A DNA stretch of 64,000 nt from Bdellovibrio sp. qaytius (GTDB lineage Bacteria; Bdellovibrionota; Bdellovibrionia; Bdellovibrionales; Bdellovibrionaceae): NCBI GenBank assembly GCA_004011035.1, contig CP025734.1, forward strand, positions 1,324,001 through 1,388,000, given 5' to 3'. Shown in pieces: positions 8,246-15,830 of the stretch. Each line of letters begins with the position of its first letter. The stretch's first letter is position 1. The translations under genes and the position numbers were made by a program. The notes under the pieces were generated by a model. The model was not told where the DNA came from and ran no database searches. It saw only the letters and a program-made list of their open reading frames with translations.

Positions 8246-9096
8246 TGAAAAAAGCCGTCCTCTTTAAAGCCCTACAGCGCCAATTGGGATTCCGTAACCC
8301 GGAATCACTTCTTGAAATTAAACCCGAAATTCAAGCCAAGTTATCATCAGAAGAATTAATCTTAGCTGAACGCTATTTGATAAGCCTTAAAGATAAAGGC
8401 ATTCAATTTACGTATCCGGGTGATGAGTTTTATCCAAAAAGTTTTTATAAAATGTTAGAGCCTCCGTTGTTTATAGAGTGGGTGGGTGAACCTGTCTGGA
8501 TGCATAAAGAAATTTTAGCCATCGTTGGAGCGCGTAAGATTCATCCGTTCACAGATCGCTGGATTCGCTTTGAGATTCCGTTGTTTTTAGAAGCTAGGCC
8601 TGAGGTGGCCATTGCCAGTGGTGGAGCCGTGGGCGTTGATCAGTGCGCTCATACGACAGCGATAAAATCAGATCGTCCAACGATTGTGGTACTGCCTTGC
8701 GGAGTTGAAAATTTATTTCCGACAAATCTAAATGCGTTGAAAAAATATGTGCTGCAAACGGGTGGATGTTTTCTTTCTGAATTTGAAAGTGATCAGAGTG
8801 TACGTAAACATTTATTCTTTTTTCGTAATCGATTAATCACGGCGTTATCTACTGTAACGATGATCGCTCAAGCCGAAAAAAAGAGTGGAAGTTTTCTAAC
8901 AGTTCATCACGCTCTTCAAAATGGGCGCACGATGGTGACGCTTCCGGCGCATCCGATGATGTTTGAATTCTCGGGAAACCAACATTTAATGCGCGAAGGG
9001 TGTTTCTATGTGCTTACAAACAAGGATCTGCTTAACTTTTGGGAGGCCGAATCTTGGTCTGGTCGGGGTTTGACACTAGATATAGACCGCATTTAG
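8245..9096 (+). CDS. dprA: DNA processing protein DprA/Smf
   Basis: DprA binds incoming single-stranded DNA during transformation and loads RecA on it. The 283-residue protein contains the Rossmann-like domain with LAIVGARKIHPF, the SGGAVGVDQCAH loop (canonical SGxAxGID), VVLPCGVENLFP and the HLFFFRNRLITALS segment (canonical F-x-x-RNRxIAxLS). It then has the SGSFLT and LPAHP regions. The N-terminal SAM-like part is short and no C-terminal winged-helix (DML1) domain is present. A helix-hairpin overlaps the start codon. It is the second competence gene in this area, after the split comEC. Confidence 0.92.
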   Translation: MKKAVLFKALQRQLGFRNPESLLEIKPEIQAKLSSEELILAERYLISLKDKGIQFTYPGDEFYPKSFYKMLEPPLFIEWVGEPVWMHKEILAIVGARKIHPFTDRWIRFEIPLFLEARPEVAIASGGAVGVDQCAHTTAIKSDRPTIVVLPCGVENLFPTNLNALKKYVLQTGGCFLSEFESDQSVRKHLFFFRNRLITALSTVTMIAQAEKKSGSFLTVHHALQNGRTMVTLPAHPMMFEFSGNQHLMREGCFYVLTNKDLLNFWEAESWSGRGLTLDIDRI

Positions 9097-9116
9097 TGAA
9101 AGTGCTTGACCGCACA

Positions 9117-9149
9117 CACTAGGTCTAGTGATGGGGGTGACCAAGGTCA
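9117..9149. promoter_or_regulatory. two palindromes upstream of the small RNA promoter
   Basis: CACTAGGTCTAGTG (9117-9130) is a perfect palindrome with 6-base arms around GT, and TGACCAAGGTCA (9138-9149) has 5-base arms around AA. They lie 39-71 bases upstream of the candidate -35 box at 9188, a position suited to activator or repressor binding. No known regulator consensus is matched with confidence; the GacA-type box (TGTAAG-N6-CTTACA) is not present. Confidence 0.4.
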
Positions 9150-9187
9150 ATATTTACTAGAAAAGTGAAATAATCTAAAAAAACCTA

Positions 9188-9217
9188 TTGAGAAAAAATT
9201 CAAGATGCATCTAAAAT
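9188..9217 (+). promoter_or_regulatory. sigma-70-type promoter of the small RNA
   Basis: TTGAGA (9188-9193) and TAAAAT (9212-9217) are separated by 18 bases and match the housekeeping -35 and -10 boxes at 5 of 6 positions each. Transcription would start near 9224-9226, just before the structured segment. No protein-coding gene of credible size follows before the converging lptF/G gene. Confidence 0.6.
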
Positions 9218-9224
9218 AATAATA

Positions 9225-9291
9225 AGGGAGGGGCGATGTGGTCAAGGATGACCCTGGTTGTATGGATGCAACTGCATCGTTCCGTTTTTTC
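9225..9291 (+). ncRNA. candidate CsrA/RsmA-sequestering small RNA
   Basis: The sequence folds into a compact three-way junction. An outer 9-bp stem pairs 9230-9238 with 9275-9283 (two G-U pairs). It encloses hairpin 1 (9240-9244 with 9249-9253, loop AGGA) and hairpin 2 (9256-9262 with 9267-9273, loop TGGA). Six T residues follow at 9285-9290, as in an intrinsic terminator, and a second T-run lies at 9301-9308. Counted with their closing A-U pairs, both loops are ANGGAU (AAGGAU and AUGGAU), the preferred CsrA-binding hexaloop. A third ANGGA (AGGGA) is at the 5' end, 9225-9229. This is the design of RsmX/Y/Z- and CsrB-type RNAs that titrate CsrA. The fold and motifs are visible; the CsrA role is inference, and no csrA gene lies in the window. 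Confidence 0.62.
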
Positions 9292-9342
9292 TACCTGATC
9301 TTTTTTTTAAAAAAAACTCACACGAAAATTTAAATAAAAAAT

Positions 9343-9376
9343 AAAAAAAGACGAAGATATTTATTCGTCTTTTTTT
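9343..9376. terminator. intrinsic terminator, probably bidirectional
   Basis: AAAAAAAGACGAA (9343-9355) pairs with TTCGTCTTTTTTT (9364-9376) around an 8-base loop, with A- and T-tracts on either side. It can stop the minus-strand lptF/G transcript as well as any plus-strand read-through past the small RNA. The bases 9292-9342 and 9377-9424 show only AT-rich spacer. Confidence 0.8.
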
Positions 9377-9424
9377 TATTTTATTTTTTAGTTGCGCTCG
9401 AGAATTCGCTTTTGTCTGCGAAAA

Positions 9425-10522
9425 CTACGCAAGTTTTTTCTTAATTTGTTTATATGAAACGACGGCGAAAATTAAATTCGCTATCCACGGGCCGACATAA
9501 GCCGGAAGTGTTTGGCTGCGTGATAAGCCTTCAAAAGCAATATATAGAATAAAGTAGCCAACAATAAACGCGACAGAAACAACAAAGCCTGATGACTTGC
9601 CTGACCTGCGTTCGTTTACGACGCCGTAACCCACGCCCACTAATCCGAAAATCAAGCAGGCAGCGGCTAAGGCGAAGCGTTTGTGAAATTCAACAGCATA
9701 GCCGACCTTGTCGCCTTCAGGGGTCTCAGGGTCTTTTAAGCGGCCTTGTAATTCATTGTAGTTAAGTGATGGCGCTGATTTTTTGCGTTCTTCGAATTTC
9801 ACCGGGTCATTTAATAAAACATCGTACGAATCAAATTCAACAACAGTGTGCGCTTGACCACGGCGGTGAATCTGACCGTTGAATAAACGCAGCAATACAC
9901 TATGGCCTGGGTTATCCATGTCAGGAATAATATGACCTTGTGGAGCGATGATCGTCAGTGGTGAGTTCGGATTTTTATCATCATAGATAAATAAATCCTG
10001 CAGTAAGCCTTCTTCTGAATTTACTTTGTTGGCGTAAATCACCATATCAAAAAAGCCTTCAGAGAAAGTGCCTTCTTTAATACTGGCTGCAGCTTTAGTG
10101 TTACCAAGATGAGTGATTAATAATTCGAATTGGCGATTACCCCACGGAGCCACGTAAAAAGCTGTCTGCGCTGACATAAGGCTAACCAGCAAAGCCAAGA
10201 CGACTGCGGGAGCCAGGATCACAGAGCCGTGGTAACCTGCGCCCTTAAGAGCCACGATTTCAGAGTCAATCGAGAGGCGATTGTAAGTCATCAGAACGGC
10301 AAAGAGCAGCGACATGGGGAGGATCATCGGTAAGAACGAAATACTCATGTAACCCATGATGTCTAAGATAAATGAAAATTTAATTCCGTGAACAAGCACG
10401 AATTCAGTTAGACGAAGGGCTTGAAACATCAACAAGATAGAAATAAATACTAATACGCCTAGAATGAAGGTCGGTACCATTTCAGAGAGTAAATAAAAAA
10501 AGACTCGGCGTGATTTCCACAT
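9425..10522 (-). CDS. LPS export permease, LptF/LptG (YjgP/YjgQ) family
   Basis: The 365-residue inner-membrane protein has the LptF/G layout. Transmembrane helices lie near residues 12-35, 55-80 and 100-120. A periplasmic beta-jellyroll follows (about 125-260, including ILGTKAAASIKEGTF-like and IHRRGQAHTVVEFDSYD segments), and three C-terminal helices complete it. These permeases work with LptB to extract lipopolysaccharide from the inner membrane and push it along the Lpt bridge. Family members occur in pairs; the partner is not in this window, and F and G cannot be told apart reliably by eye. It is transcribed divergently from the pseudo-receiver gene at 10583. Confidence 0.87.
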   Translation of the reverse strand: MWKSRRVFFYLLSEMVPTFILGVLVFISILLMFQALRLTEFVLVHGIKFSFILDIMGYMSISFLPMILPMSLLFAVLMTYNRLSIDSEIVALKGAGYHGSVILAPAVVLALLVSLMSAQTAFYVAPWGNRQFELLITHLGNTKAAASIKEGTFSEGFFDMVIYANKVNSEEGLLQDLFIYDDKNPNSPLTIIAPQGHIIPDMDNPGHSVLLRLFNGQIHRRGQAHTVVEFDSYDVLLNDPVKFEERKKSAPSLNYNELQGRLKDPETPEGDKVGYAVEFHKRFALAAACLIFGLVGVGYGVVNERRSGKSSGFVVSVAFIVGYFILYIAFEGLSRSQTLPAYVGPWIANLIFAVVSYKQIKKKLA

Positions 10523-10582
10523 CTGGTCATAGTATAATTAATTTCTTTGCTATCGTCATTGCTTGGATTCTAGAATAGACCT

Positions 10583-11389
10583 ATGGATAGAGTATTAATT
10601 GTCAGCGAAGAAGTCGTTTTTGCCTCACATGTCGAAAAAACTCTGGTTGAGGTCGGTTTTGAAGTCGCCCTGCAAAATAATGAAAACGGATTGCAGCAGA
10701 AAATTCTTGATTTCAAGCCTGAGATCATTGTCGTCAAAGGCGGTTCGGCAAAACTTTCATCACTTCGCGTCGGTCAGACTTTAAAAGAAGTTATTAAATA
10801 CACTGGCAAAGTGATCTTAATTTTAAATAAAAATCAGAATATTGATCCCAACGATATTAATCGTGTGAAGATGGATTATTTGCTCTTCGAACCCGTTGGC
10901 GCAGTTAAAGTAGTTTCTCATGTTTTGAATCTAATGACAGAACATAAGGAGGCAATTCGCGGTCGCTTAAATAAGATTGCCGAGAATGATCAGGCCTTTC
11001 GCGATCGTGAAGAAAAGTTCATGGTTTCAGGTAAAAACGCAGATCACGAAATGGTTCATGTAACCGGCAAGGCTGCAAAAACTGAACTGACCCACGTCAA
11101 AAGCAAAGAGGCTGTGGGCCCAGAAGAGATGCAGCACATTAAAAATCAAATTGATAAAGAATTGATCGATAATGAGGCGTTACACGCAAAGAAAATAGAG
11201 GCTTACGATAATGCTATCAGTAATCTCGATGTCGACTTGAAAGTAGGCCATAAAAAGCGGCAAACTAACGAAAGGCAAAAGGCATTACGCAAAGAGCTTC
11301 TAGTTGATCCTGGCCAAGAAAAGTTGGACAGTCTAGATCAAGAACGTAGACGCTTTGCGACTGCTCTGATGAAAAAAAAGACCGATTAG
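10583..11389 (+). CDS. degenerate receiver-domain protein with charged helical tail
   Basis: The first about 115 of 268 residues have the alternating pattern of a CheY-like receiver (RVLIVSEEVVF, then PEIIVVKGG, ILILNK, YLLFEP), but every phosphorylation residue is changed. The acidic pair is Ser-Glu-Glu, the phosphoacceptor position is Lys/Gly and the Lys of the KP motif is Glu. It therefore cannot be phosphorylated in the usual way and is probably a binding platform. The rest is a strongly charged, mostly helical region (QIDKELIDNEALHAKKIEAY and onward), possibly coiled coil. Thioredoxin starts 13 bases downstream, so the two share a transcript. No specific function is known to me. Confidence 0.72.
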   Translation: MDRVLIVSEEVVFASHVEKTLVEVGFEVALQNNENGLQQKILDFKPEIIVVKGGSAKLSSLRVGQTLKEVIKYTGKVILILNKNQNIDPNDINRVKMDYLLFEPVGAVKVVSHVLNLMTEHKEAIRGRLNKIAENDQAFRDREEKFMVSGKNADHEMVHVTGKAAKTELTHVKSKEAVGPEEMQHIKNQIDKELIDNEALHAKKIEAYDNAISNLDVDLKVGHKKRQTNERQKALRKELLVDPGQEKLDSLDQERRRFATALMKKKTD

Positions 11390-11402
11390 AAAGAGGTAGC
11401 AC

Positions 11403-11726
11403 ATGGGAAAAACTCAACCAGTAACAGATTCAAGTTTTCAAACTGACGTATTAAATTCTTCAACTCCAGTATTAGTCGATTTCTGGGCTGAATGGTGTGC
11501 TCCATGTCGTGCTCTTGGTCCTAAGTTAGAAGAAGTTGCCGGCGAGATGGAAGGCAAAGTTAAAATCGTAAAAATGAACGTTGATGAAAATCCAGCAACA
11601 CCTGGCCAATTCGGCATCCGCGGAATTCCAGCAATGCTTTTATTCAAAGACGGCAAACAAGTGGGCGAGTTAGTTGGAAATCATCCAAAAGAACGCATCA
11701 CTGAATTCGTAACTTCACACTCTTAA
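11403..11726 (+). CDS. trxA: thioredoxin
   Basis: This is a 107-residue classical thioredoxin, with DFWAEWCAPCRALGP containing the redox-active pair (WCAPC instead of the commoner WCGPC), the cis-Pro loop GIRGIPAMLLFKDG and a C-terminal helix. It reduces cytoplasmic protein disulphides with electrons from thioredoxin reductase. AGAGG lies 7 bases before the ATG. A glutaredoxin gene follows after 29 bases, giving a dithiol-reduction gene pair. Confidence 0.96.
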   Translation: MGKTQPVTDSSFQTDVLNSSTPVLVDFWAEWCAPCRALGPKLEEVAGEMEGKVKIVKMNVDENPATPGQFGIRGIPAMLLFKDGKQVGELVGNHPKERITEFVTSHS

Positions 11727-11755
11727 TTTGTAATTTAGAAAATCAGGAAAAAGTC

Positions 11756-12019
11756 ATGAGCCAAACAGCTAAAGTAACTATGGTTAAAAAAAATCCGTGT
11801 CCTTACTGCGAACGCGCTATGACTTTTTTCGAAAATCGTGGTGTTAAAGTAGATCTTATCGATCTTACTGGAAAACCCGATGAATTAATGGAATGGAAAA
11901 CCCGCACAGGTTGGATGACTGTTCCTATCATTATGATCGGCGATAAACTTATCGGTGGTTACACAGATCTAAAAGCCCTTGATGAAGAGGGTACTTTGGA
12001 TGCGCTTTTAAAGGGTTAG
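11756..12019 (+). CDS. glutaredoxin
   Basis: The protein has 87 residues, with the glutaredoxin active site PCPYCERAM, the cis-Pro segment MTVPIIMIGD and the glutathione-binding GGYTDLKAL. It probably reduces disulphides or glutathionylated proteins in the cytoplasm and is of the GrxC (dithiol) type by motif. It sits in the thioredoxin operon. Its last 12 bases overlap the 3' end of the convergent acetyltransferase gene. Confidence 0.93.
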   Translation: MSQTAKVTMVKKNPCPYCERAMTFFENRGVKVDLIDLTGKPDELMEWKTRTGWMTVPIIMIGDKLIGGYTDLKALDEEGTLDALLKG

Positions 12020-12469
12020 TTCCATCTGGATATTGCATCGTTCATAGGGCGTTTTAATGCCCTCAATTTTTTTAAAACCTAATTTTTCATAAAGCTTAAT
12101 CGCTGGTGTTAAGATCGTATTGCTTTCTAAGAACAAGCGTTTTTCACCAAGTGATTGGGCTTTTTCAATGATGGCTTTACCAAGCAAATAACCAACGCCG
12201 CTCCCTTGCGCTTTGGGCGAAACCGCCATCTTTGCAAGTTCGAAACATTGTAAGTCAGTGCGTGGGATAAGAGCGCATACACCAACGGCTTCATCGTTGA
12301 TTGTTGCAACGAAAATACTTCCGCCTTTGTCTAGAATATATGACTGAGGATTATCAAGAGCATCACGATCTGGTTGTTCCATTTTAAAATATTTAGAAAT
12401 CCACTCTTCGTTAAGTTTGTAAAAAGCAGTTTTGTATTTTTCGTTATAAGGCTCAATCTTTACATTCAT
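12008..12469 (-). CDS. GNAT-family N-acetyltransferase
   Basis: The protein of about 153 residues has the GNAT fold motifs: IFVATINDEAVGVCAL (beta4), ELAKMAVSPKAQGSGVGYLL with the acetyl-CoA-binding Q/R-x-x-G-x-G/A loop, and the late segment TPAIKLYEKLGFKK. The substrate cannot be predicted. The reading frame extends further upstream to 12577, but those residues show no family similarity and would overlap the divergent gene, so the ATG at 12469 is preferred. It converges on glutaredoxin with a 12-base overlap. Confidence 0.87.
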   Translation of the reverse strand: MNVKIEPYNEKYKTAFYKLNEEWISKYFKMEQPDRDALDNPQSYILDKGGSIFVATINDEAVGVCALIPRTDLQCFELAKMAVSPKAQGSGVGYLLGKAIIEKAQSLGEKRLFLESNTILTPAIKLYEKLGFKKIEGIKTPYERCNIQMELTL

Positions 12470-12515
12470 GGGCAGAAGTTTATCGATTGGCACGTGGGTT
12501 GTAAATAAAAAGAGT

Positions 12516-13541
12516 ATGCAGTTTTCGAATCTACAAAGATGGCTTATAACCATTTTATTTATAGCTCTTAGCAACACCTGTCTGGCAAGTATACAGTTGT
12601 ATGTCCTACAACCGTCACCCCAGCATCAGAAGTTTATTATTGTCGCGCAAGACGGCGAATCACCCGAGGCTGCATTGTCTCGTTATAAGACACAATTGAT
12701 GCGCAGTTCATTGTTGAAATCGTTGGTCAGCGCTGAACAATTGCAGCAGTTTTCACCAGGCCACTTAGAAAAATTAGAAGTCAGTGAAAAGCCCGCCGTT
12801 TTAATTTTAGCAAATCGCGGTTATGATTTAACGAATGAAGAAAAAGTCGGTGGCCAACAGCGCGTCGAAAAGTTTCAAGAAAAATTAGGTCTACAAAGTG
12901 ATGTTTTTCTATTGCCGATCGCAGGGTCGATTGGATTAAGCAACGCCAATAGAAAACTTTATTACGATGCTGTGATTGAGCATTTTTCTGCGGTGATTGC
13001 GCTTGGTGGCCCAGATGTAACTCCGAAAATTTATTCTGAAGCACAAACCGAAGCTCGCGACGTAAATTTAATTCGTGATCAGTACGAAATTGATTTTTTA
13101 AAACACTGGATCAAGGCTAAAAAAGGATTTTTGTTTGGAGTGTGTCGCGGGCATCAAATGATTGCCGCAGCGCTTGGATTTAAGCTGACACAACATATTG
13201 AAGATCATGGCGACGGGGTGTGGACAGAGCATCCAATCAAATTATTGCCAACGAAATCAAAATTTTTAAGAAGCGCAGTTGGAATGTCTGAATTTATGGT
13301 AAACAGTTATCATCACCAAGCCGTAGTTTATCAATCGCACCCCGATGTAGATTTAGCCGCCATTGCGCCAGATAACACAGTCGAAGCTTTAGAAAGCCGC
13401 GACGGGCGAATTGTATCAACACAGTTTCACGTCGAATTTATGGATGACATCGTATCAGAAAGAATTTTCGCCCGTATTATCACTAAAATTAAAAACCTAA
13501 ACAGCCGTTTCGGCGTAGGTCGCTGCGCGAGCCTGTTTTAA
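12516..13541 (+). CDS. exported class I glutamine amidotransferase-like protein (peptidase C26 type)
   Basis: A signal peptide (hydrophobic core ITILFIALSNTCLA, about residues 10-25) precedes a class I glutamine amidotransferase-like domain. The nucleophile elbow GVCRGHQM contains the catalytic Cys, and NSYHHQAV and STQFHVEF supply the conserved His and Glu. The elbow, together with the IALGGPDV segment, resembles gamma-glutamyl-GABA hydrolase/PuuD and gamma-glutamyl hydrolases of family C26. Those bacterial enzymes are normally cytoplasmic, so a secreted member is unusual. It may cleave gamma-glutamyl peptides or related bonds in the periplasm or outside. The ATG at 12516 is preferred over an in-frame ATG at 12468 because it places the signal peptide at the N-terminus. 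Confidence 0.78.
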   Translation: MQFSNLQRWLITILFIALSNTCLASIQLYVLQPSPQHQKFIIVAQDGESPEAALSRYKTQLMRSSLLKSLVSAEQLQQFSPGHLEKLEVSEKPAVLILANRGYDLTNEEKVGGQQRVEKFQEKLGLQSDVFLLPIAGSIGLSNANRKLYYDAVIEHFSAVIALGGPDVTPKIYSEAQTEARDVNLIRDQYEIDFLKHWIKAKKGFLFGVCRGHQMIAAALGFKLTQHIEDHGDGVWTEHPIKLLPTKSKFLRSAVGMSEFMVNSYHHQAVVYQSHPDVDLAAIAPDNTVEALESRDGRIVSTQFHVEFMDDIVSERIFARIITKIKNLNSRFGVGRCASLF

Positions 13542-14509
13542 TTCAATAATTTTTCTAAATGTGTTTTAAATTCGATTGGTTTTTTGTGGACTTTGACTTG
13601 GTCGAAGATTTCACGGGCCTTTGGCGATACGATTCGCAATTGGCTTAACCACTGCTTCGTTCTTGCTGTTGCGAAGTGGTCGTTGACATAAACAGTGCAG
13701 GCGTCAAAGAACGGGACTATTAATTCTAATGAATTCGGTGACTGAGATTGTTCAGTTTGTAAATGCGCTTTAATTTCACTAAAAACGTATGGATTTCTTA
13801 GAGCTCCACGGCCGATCATGAAATCTGCGCAATTTGTTTCAGCTTTACATTTTTTGAAATCTTCGACATTCCAGATTTCTCCGTTGGCAATGATTTTTAC
13901 TTTTGTGCGTTCTTGAATTTTTGGAATCCATTCCCAGTAAGCGGGTGGTTTATAGCCGTCGGTTTTTGTTCGACAGTGAACTGTAACCCAAGTTGCTCCG
14001 GCATCTTCGCAGGCTTTAACGTTATCTAAACAGTGTGATGGATCGTCAAATCCTAAACGGACTTTTGCAGTGACTGGTGTACTAGCTGGAACGGCGTCGC
14101 GAACTGTTTTTACAATGTTGTATAAACGATCAGAGCTTTTTAGAAGACTGGCTCCGCCGTCGTGACGATTAACTGTTTTTGCAGGACAACCGAAATTTAA
14201 ATCTACACCTAAGGCTCCCATTTCATGAGCGCGAACTGCGTTTTCCGCTAAGGGGATAGCTTGTCCACCTAAAAGCTGCACGAAGACCGGTGTTCCAGAT
14301 CTAGTGCGTGAACCCGTTTTTAATTCAGGACAATTTTTTTCGAAAACTTTGTACGGGTGCAGTTTGTCTGTGACGCGCAAAAATTCTGTCACGCATTGAT
14401 CGATGCCACCAAGGCTTGTGAGTAAATCACGCATGGCCCAGTCGGTGACACCTTCCATTGGAGCTAGAAAAAGTTTTGCAGGTGTGAGATTCGAAGGGTT
14501 TGCAGACAT
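13538..14509 (-). CDS. tRNA-dihydrouridine synthase (DusC-like)
   Basis: This 323-residue flavoenzyme reduces specific uridines in tRNA D-loops with NADPH. Diagnostic segments are LAPMEGVTDWAMRDLL at the N-terminus, GVDLNFGCPAKTVNRHDGGA with the catalytic Cys, TAKVRLGFDD, VTVHCRTKTDGYKPP, IIANGEIW and MIGRGALRNP for FMN binding. The RTKxxGYxPPA pattern is most like DusC, but the subfamily call is tentative. Its stop overlaps that of the convergent C26 gene by 4 bases. It is followed closely, on the same strand, by nothing, and preceded by the EVE-domain gene 16 bases upstream, suggesting a two-gene transcript. Confidence 0.92.
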   Translation of the reverse strand: MSANPSNLTPAKLFLAPMEGVTDWAMRDLLTSLGGIDQCVTEFLRVTDKLHPYKVFEKNCPELKTGSRTRSGTPVFVQLLGGQAIPLAENAVRAHEMGALGVDLNFGCPAKTVNRHDGGASLLKSSDRLYNIVKTVRDAVPASTPVTAKVRLGFDDPSHCLDNVKACEDAGATWVTVHCRTKTDGYKPPAYWEWIPKIQERTKVKIIANGEIWNVEDFKKCKAETNCADFMIGRGALRNPYVFSEIKAHLQTEQSQSPNSLELIVPFFDACTVYVNDHFATARTKQWLSQLRIVSPKAREIFDQVKVHKKPIEFKTHLEKLLN

Positions 14510-14525
14510 CTGCTAAAGGTATTAG

Positions 14526-14978
14526 CTACTTTTGACCCAGTTTGCAAATATGTTCGAATTCGGCTTTGGTGACGGGGCTGACTGAAAGTCTTCCTTGTCG
14601 AAGTAATTCCATATTTTTTAGCTTCGGATCGTGTTTAATTTGATCTAAGCTTATTAGCTGCTTAAAAGTGCTGTGATATTTAATTTCTGTGCAAAACCAC
14701 ATTGGTTTTTCTTTGGTAGCTTTTTCAGCGTAGTACTCTGATTTTTTATCAAATTGCAGTTTATCTGGCTGGGCTAATTGACTGACTTCTGCAATGCCGA
14801 TCACGCCTGAAGGTTCGGCGTTTGAGTGATAAAATAAAACCTGATCGCCAATTTCCATGGCCTGCATATGATTTCGTGCGGTGTAGTTACGCACTCCAGT
14901 CCACCAAGTGGTTTTATCCTTTTTTAAATGGTCGATTGAAAATACATCGGGTTCAGATTTCATTAGCCAATATTTCAT
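14526..14978 (-). CDS. EVE domain-containing protein
   Basis: The 150-residue protein is a stand-alone EVE domain (PUA-like fold), recognised by MKYWLMKSEPDVFSIDHL at the start, WTGVRNYTARNHM and the MEIGDQVLFYHSNAEPSGVIGIAEV core. EVE and related YTH/ASCH domains bind modified bases in DNA or RNA. The precise ligand of single-domain members is unknown. The frame extends 12 codons upstream to 15014, but the family starts at MKYWLMKSEP, so 14978 is chosen. It probably forms a transcript with the downstream dus gene. Confidence 0.93.
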   Translation of the reverse strand: MKYWLMKSEPDVFSIDHLKKDKTTWWTGVRNYTARNHMQAMEIGDQVLFYHSNAEPSGVIGIAEVSQLAQPDKLQFDKKSEYYAEKATKEKPMWFCTEIKYHSTFKQLISLDQIKHDPKLKNMELLRQGRLSVSPVTKAEFEHICKLGQK

Positions 14979-15013
14979 AGGAAAAACGCTAACACTGTTA
15001 TAAGATTTTACCA

Positions 15014-15811
15014 ATGAAAAATTCTCATATTTTGATCACTGGGGCATCGTCAGGAATTGGTGAACAATTAAGTTATCTTTTGGCTAAAGAAAAAAAATCA
15101 CTCGTGCTTTTGGCTCGTCGTGAAGATCGACTTAAAAAAGTTCAAAAACAATGTTTAAAACTTGGCGCAGCTGATGTGCAAATTTTTTCTTGTGATGTTT
15201 CTGACAAAAAATCTGTTTTGTTAGCTTCGAAAAAAATTAAAGCGAATAAAAAAATCTCAGTTGGTTCGTTAGTGAATAATGCAGGTTTAGCTGCGGGCAC
15301 TGAATTAGTTCAAGATGCAAAAACTAAAGATTGGGATCAAATGATTGATACCAATGTAAAAGGTCTTTTGTGGTTAACGCGTGAATTTTTTGAATCAATT
15401 ATTTTGCATCAAGGTCATATCGTAAATCTTGGATCAGTTGCAGGTCGCTTAGTTTATGAGGGCGGCGCTGTTTATTGCGCAAGTAAGTTTGCGGTACGTG
15501 CTTTATCTGAAGGCTTTCGTATGGATCTTAAAGGCACCGGAGTTCGCGTAACAAATATCGAACCCGGAATGGTGAACAGTGAATTTAGTCTAGTTCGCTT
15601 AGGAAATCAGCAAAAAGCCGATGCGATTTACTCTGAAATGTTGCCACTGAGCCCCATTGATATTGCTCAGAATATTTTGTGGTGTTTGAGTCAGCCGGCC
15701 CATGTTAATATTCAAGAGCTTGTTATATATCCGACAGACCAGGCCAGCGTTGGCCAAGTCGTGCGCGGAGGGAAAAGCGTTAAGAACTTAAAATCTAAAA
15801 ACAAAAAATAA
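15014..15811 (+). CDS. short-chain dehydrogenase/reductase (YdfG-like)
   Basis: This is a 265-residue classical SDR with the cofactor loop [11 protein letters not shown], the NNAG motif, the catalytic Ser in GSVAGRLVY and YCASKF with the Tyr-x-x-x-Lys pair. Its C-terminal part, especially [13 protein letters not shown] and [12 protein letters not shown], resembles YdfG, an NADP-dependent 3-hydroxy acid/serine dehydrogenase. The Arg residues after the first strand (LARREDRL) agree with NADP(H) preference. The last residues are Lys-rich. Fumarase follows after 19 bases. Confidence 0.9.
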   Translation: MKNSHILITGASSGIGEQLSYLLAKEKKSLVLLARREDRLKKVQKQCLKLGAADVQIFSCDVSDKKSVLLASKKIKANKKISVGSLVNNAGLAAGTELVQDAKTKDWDQMIDTNVKGLLWLTREFFESIILHQGHIVNLGSVAGRLVYEGGAVYCASKFAVRALSEGFRMDLKGTGVRVTNIEPGMVNSEFSLVRLGNQQKADAIYSEMLPLSPIDIAQNILWCLSQPAHVNIQELVIYPTDQASVGQVVRGGKSVKNLKSKNKK

Positions 15812-15830
15812 ATCCAAAAAGGAAATATTT

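Noticed and set aside
9236-9298. 20-codon frame MWSRMTLVVWMQLHRSVFST with a strong purine tract before its ATG
   Set aside because: It coincides with the structured RNA: its ATG lies in the outer stem and the purine tract is the 5' end with ANGGA. The RNA fold explains the sequence better. A leader peptide cannot be fully excluded.
9121-9310. c-di-GMP (GEMM) riboswitch, known to be abundant in Bdellovibrio
   Set aside because: The conserved GEMM bases around the two-helix ligand pocket are absent, and no gene follows in sense orientation.
12488-12503. Sigma-54-like promoter TGGCAC-N5-TTGTA before the C26-type gene
   Set aside because: The essential GC of the -12 box is GT, and the transcript would begin at the start codon, leaving no leader.
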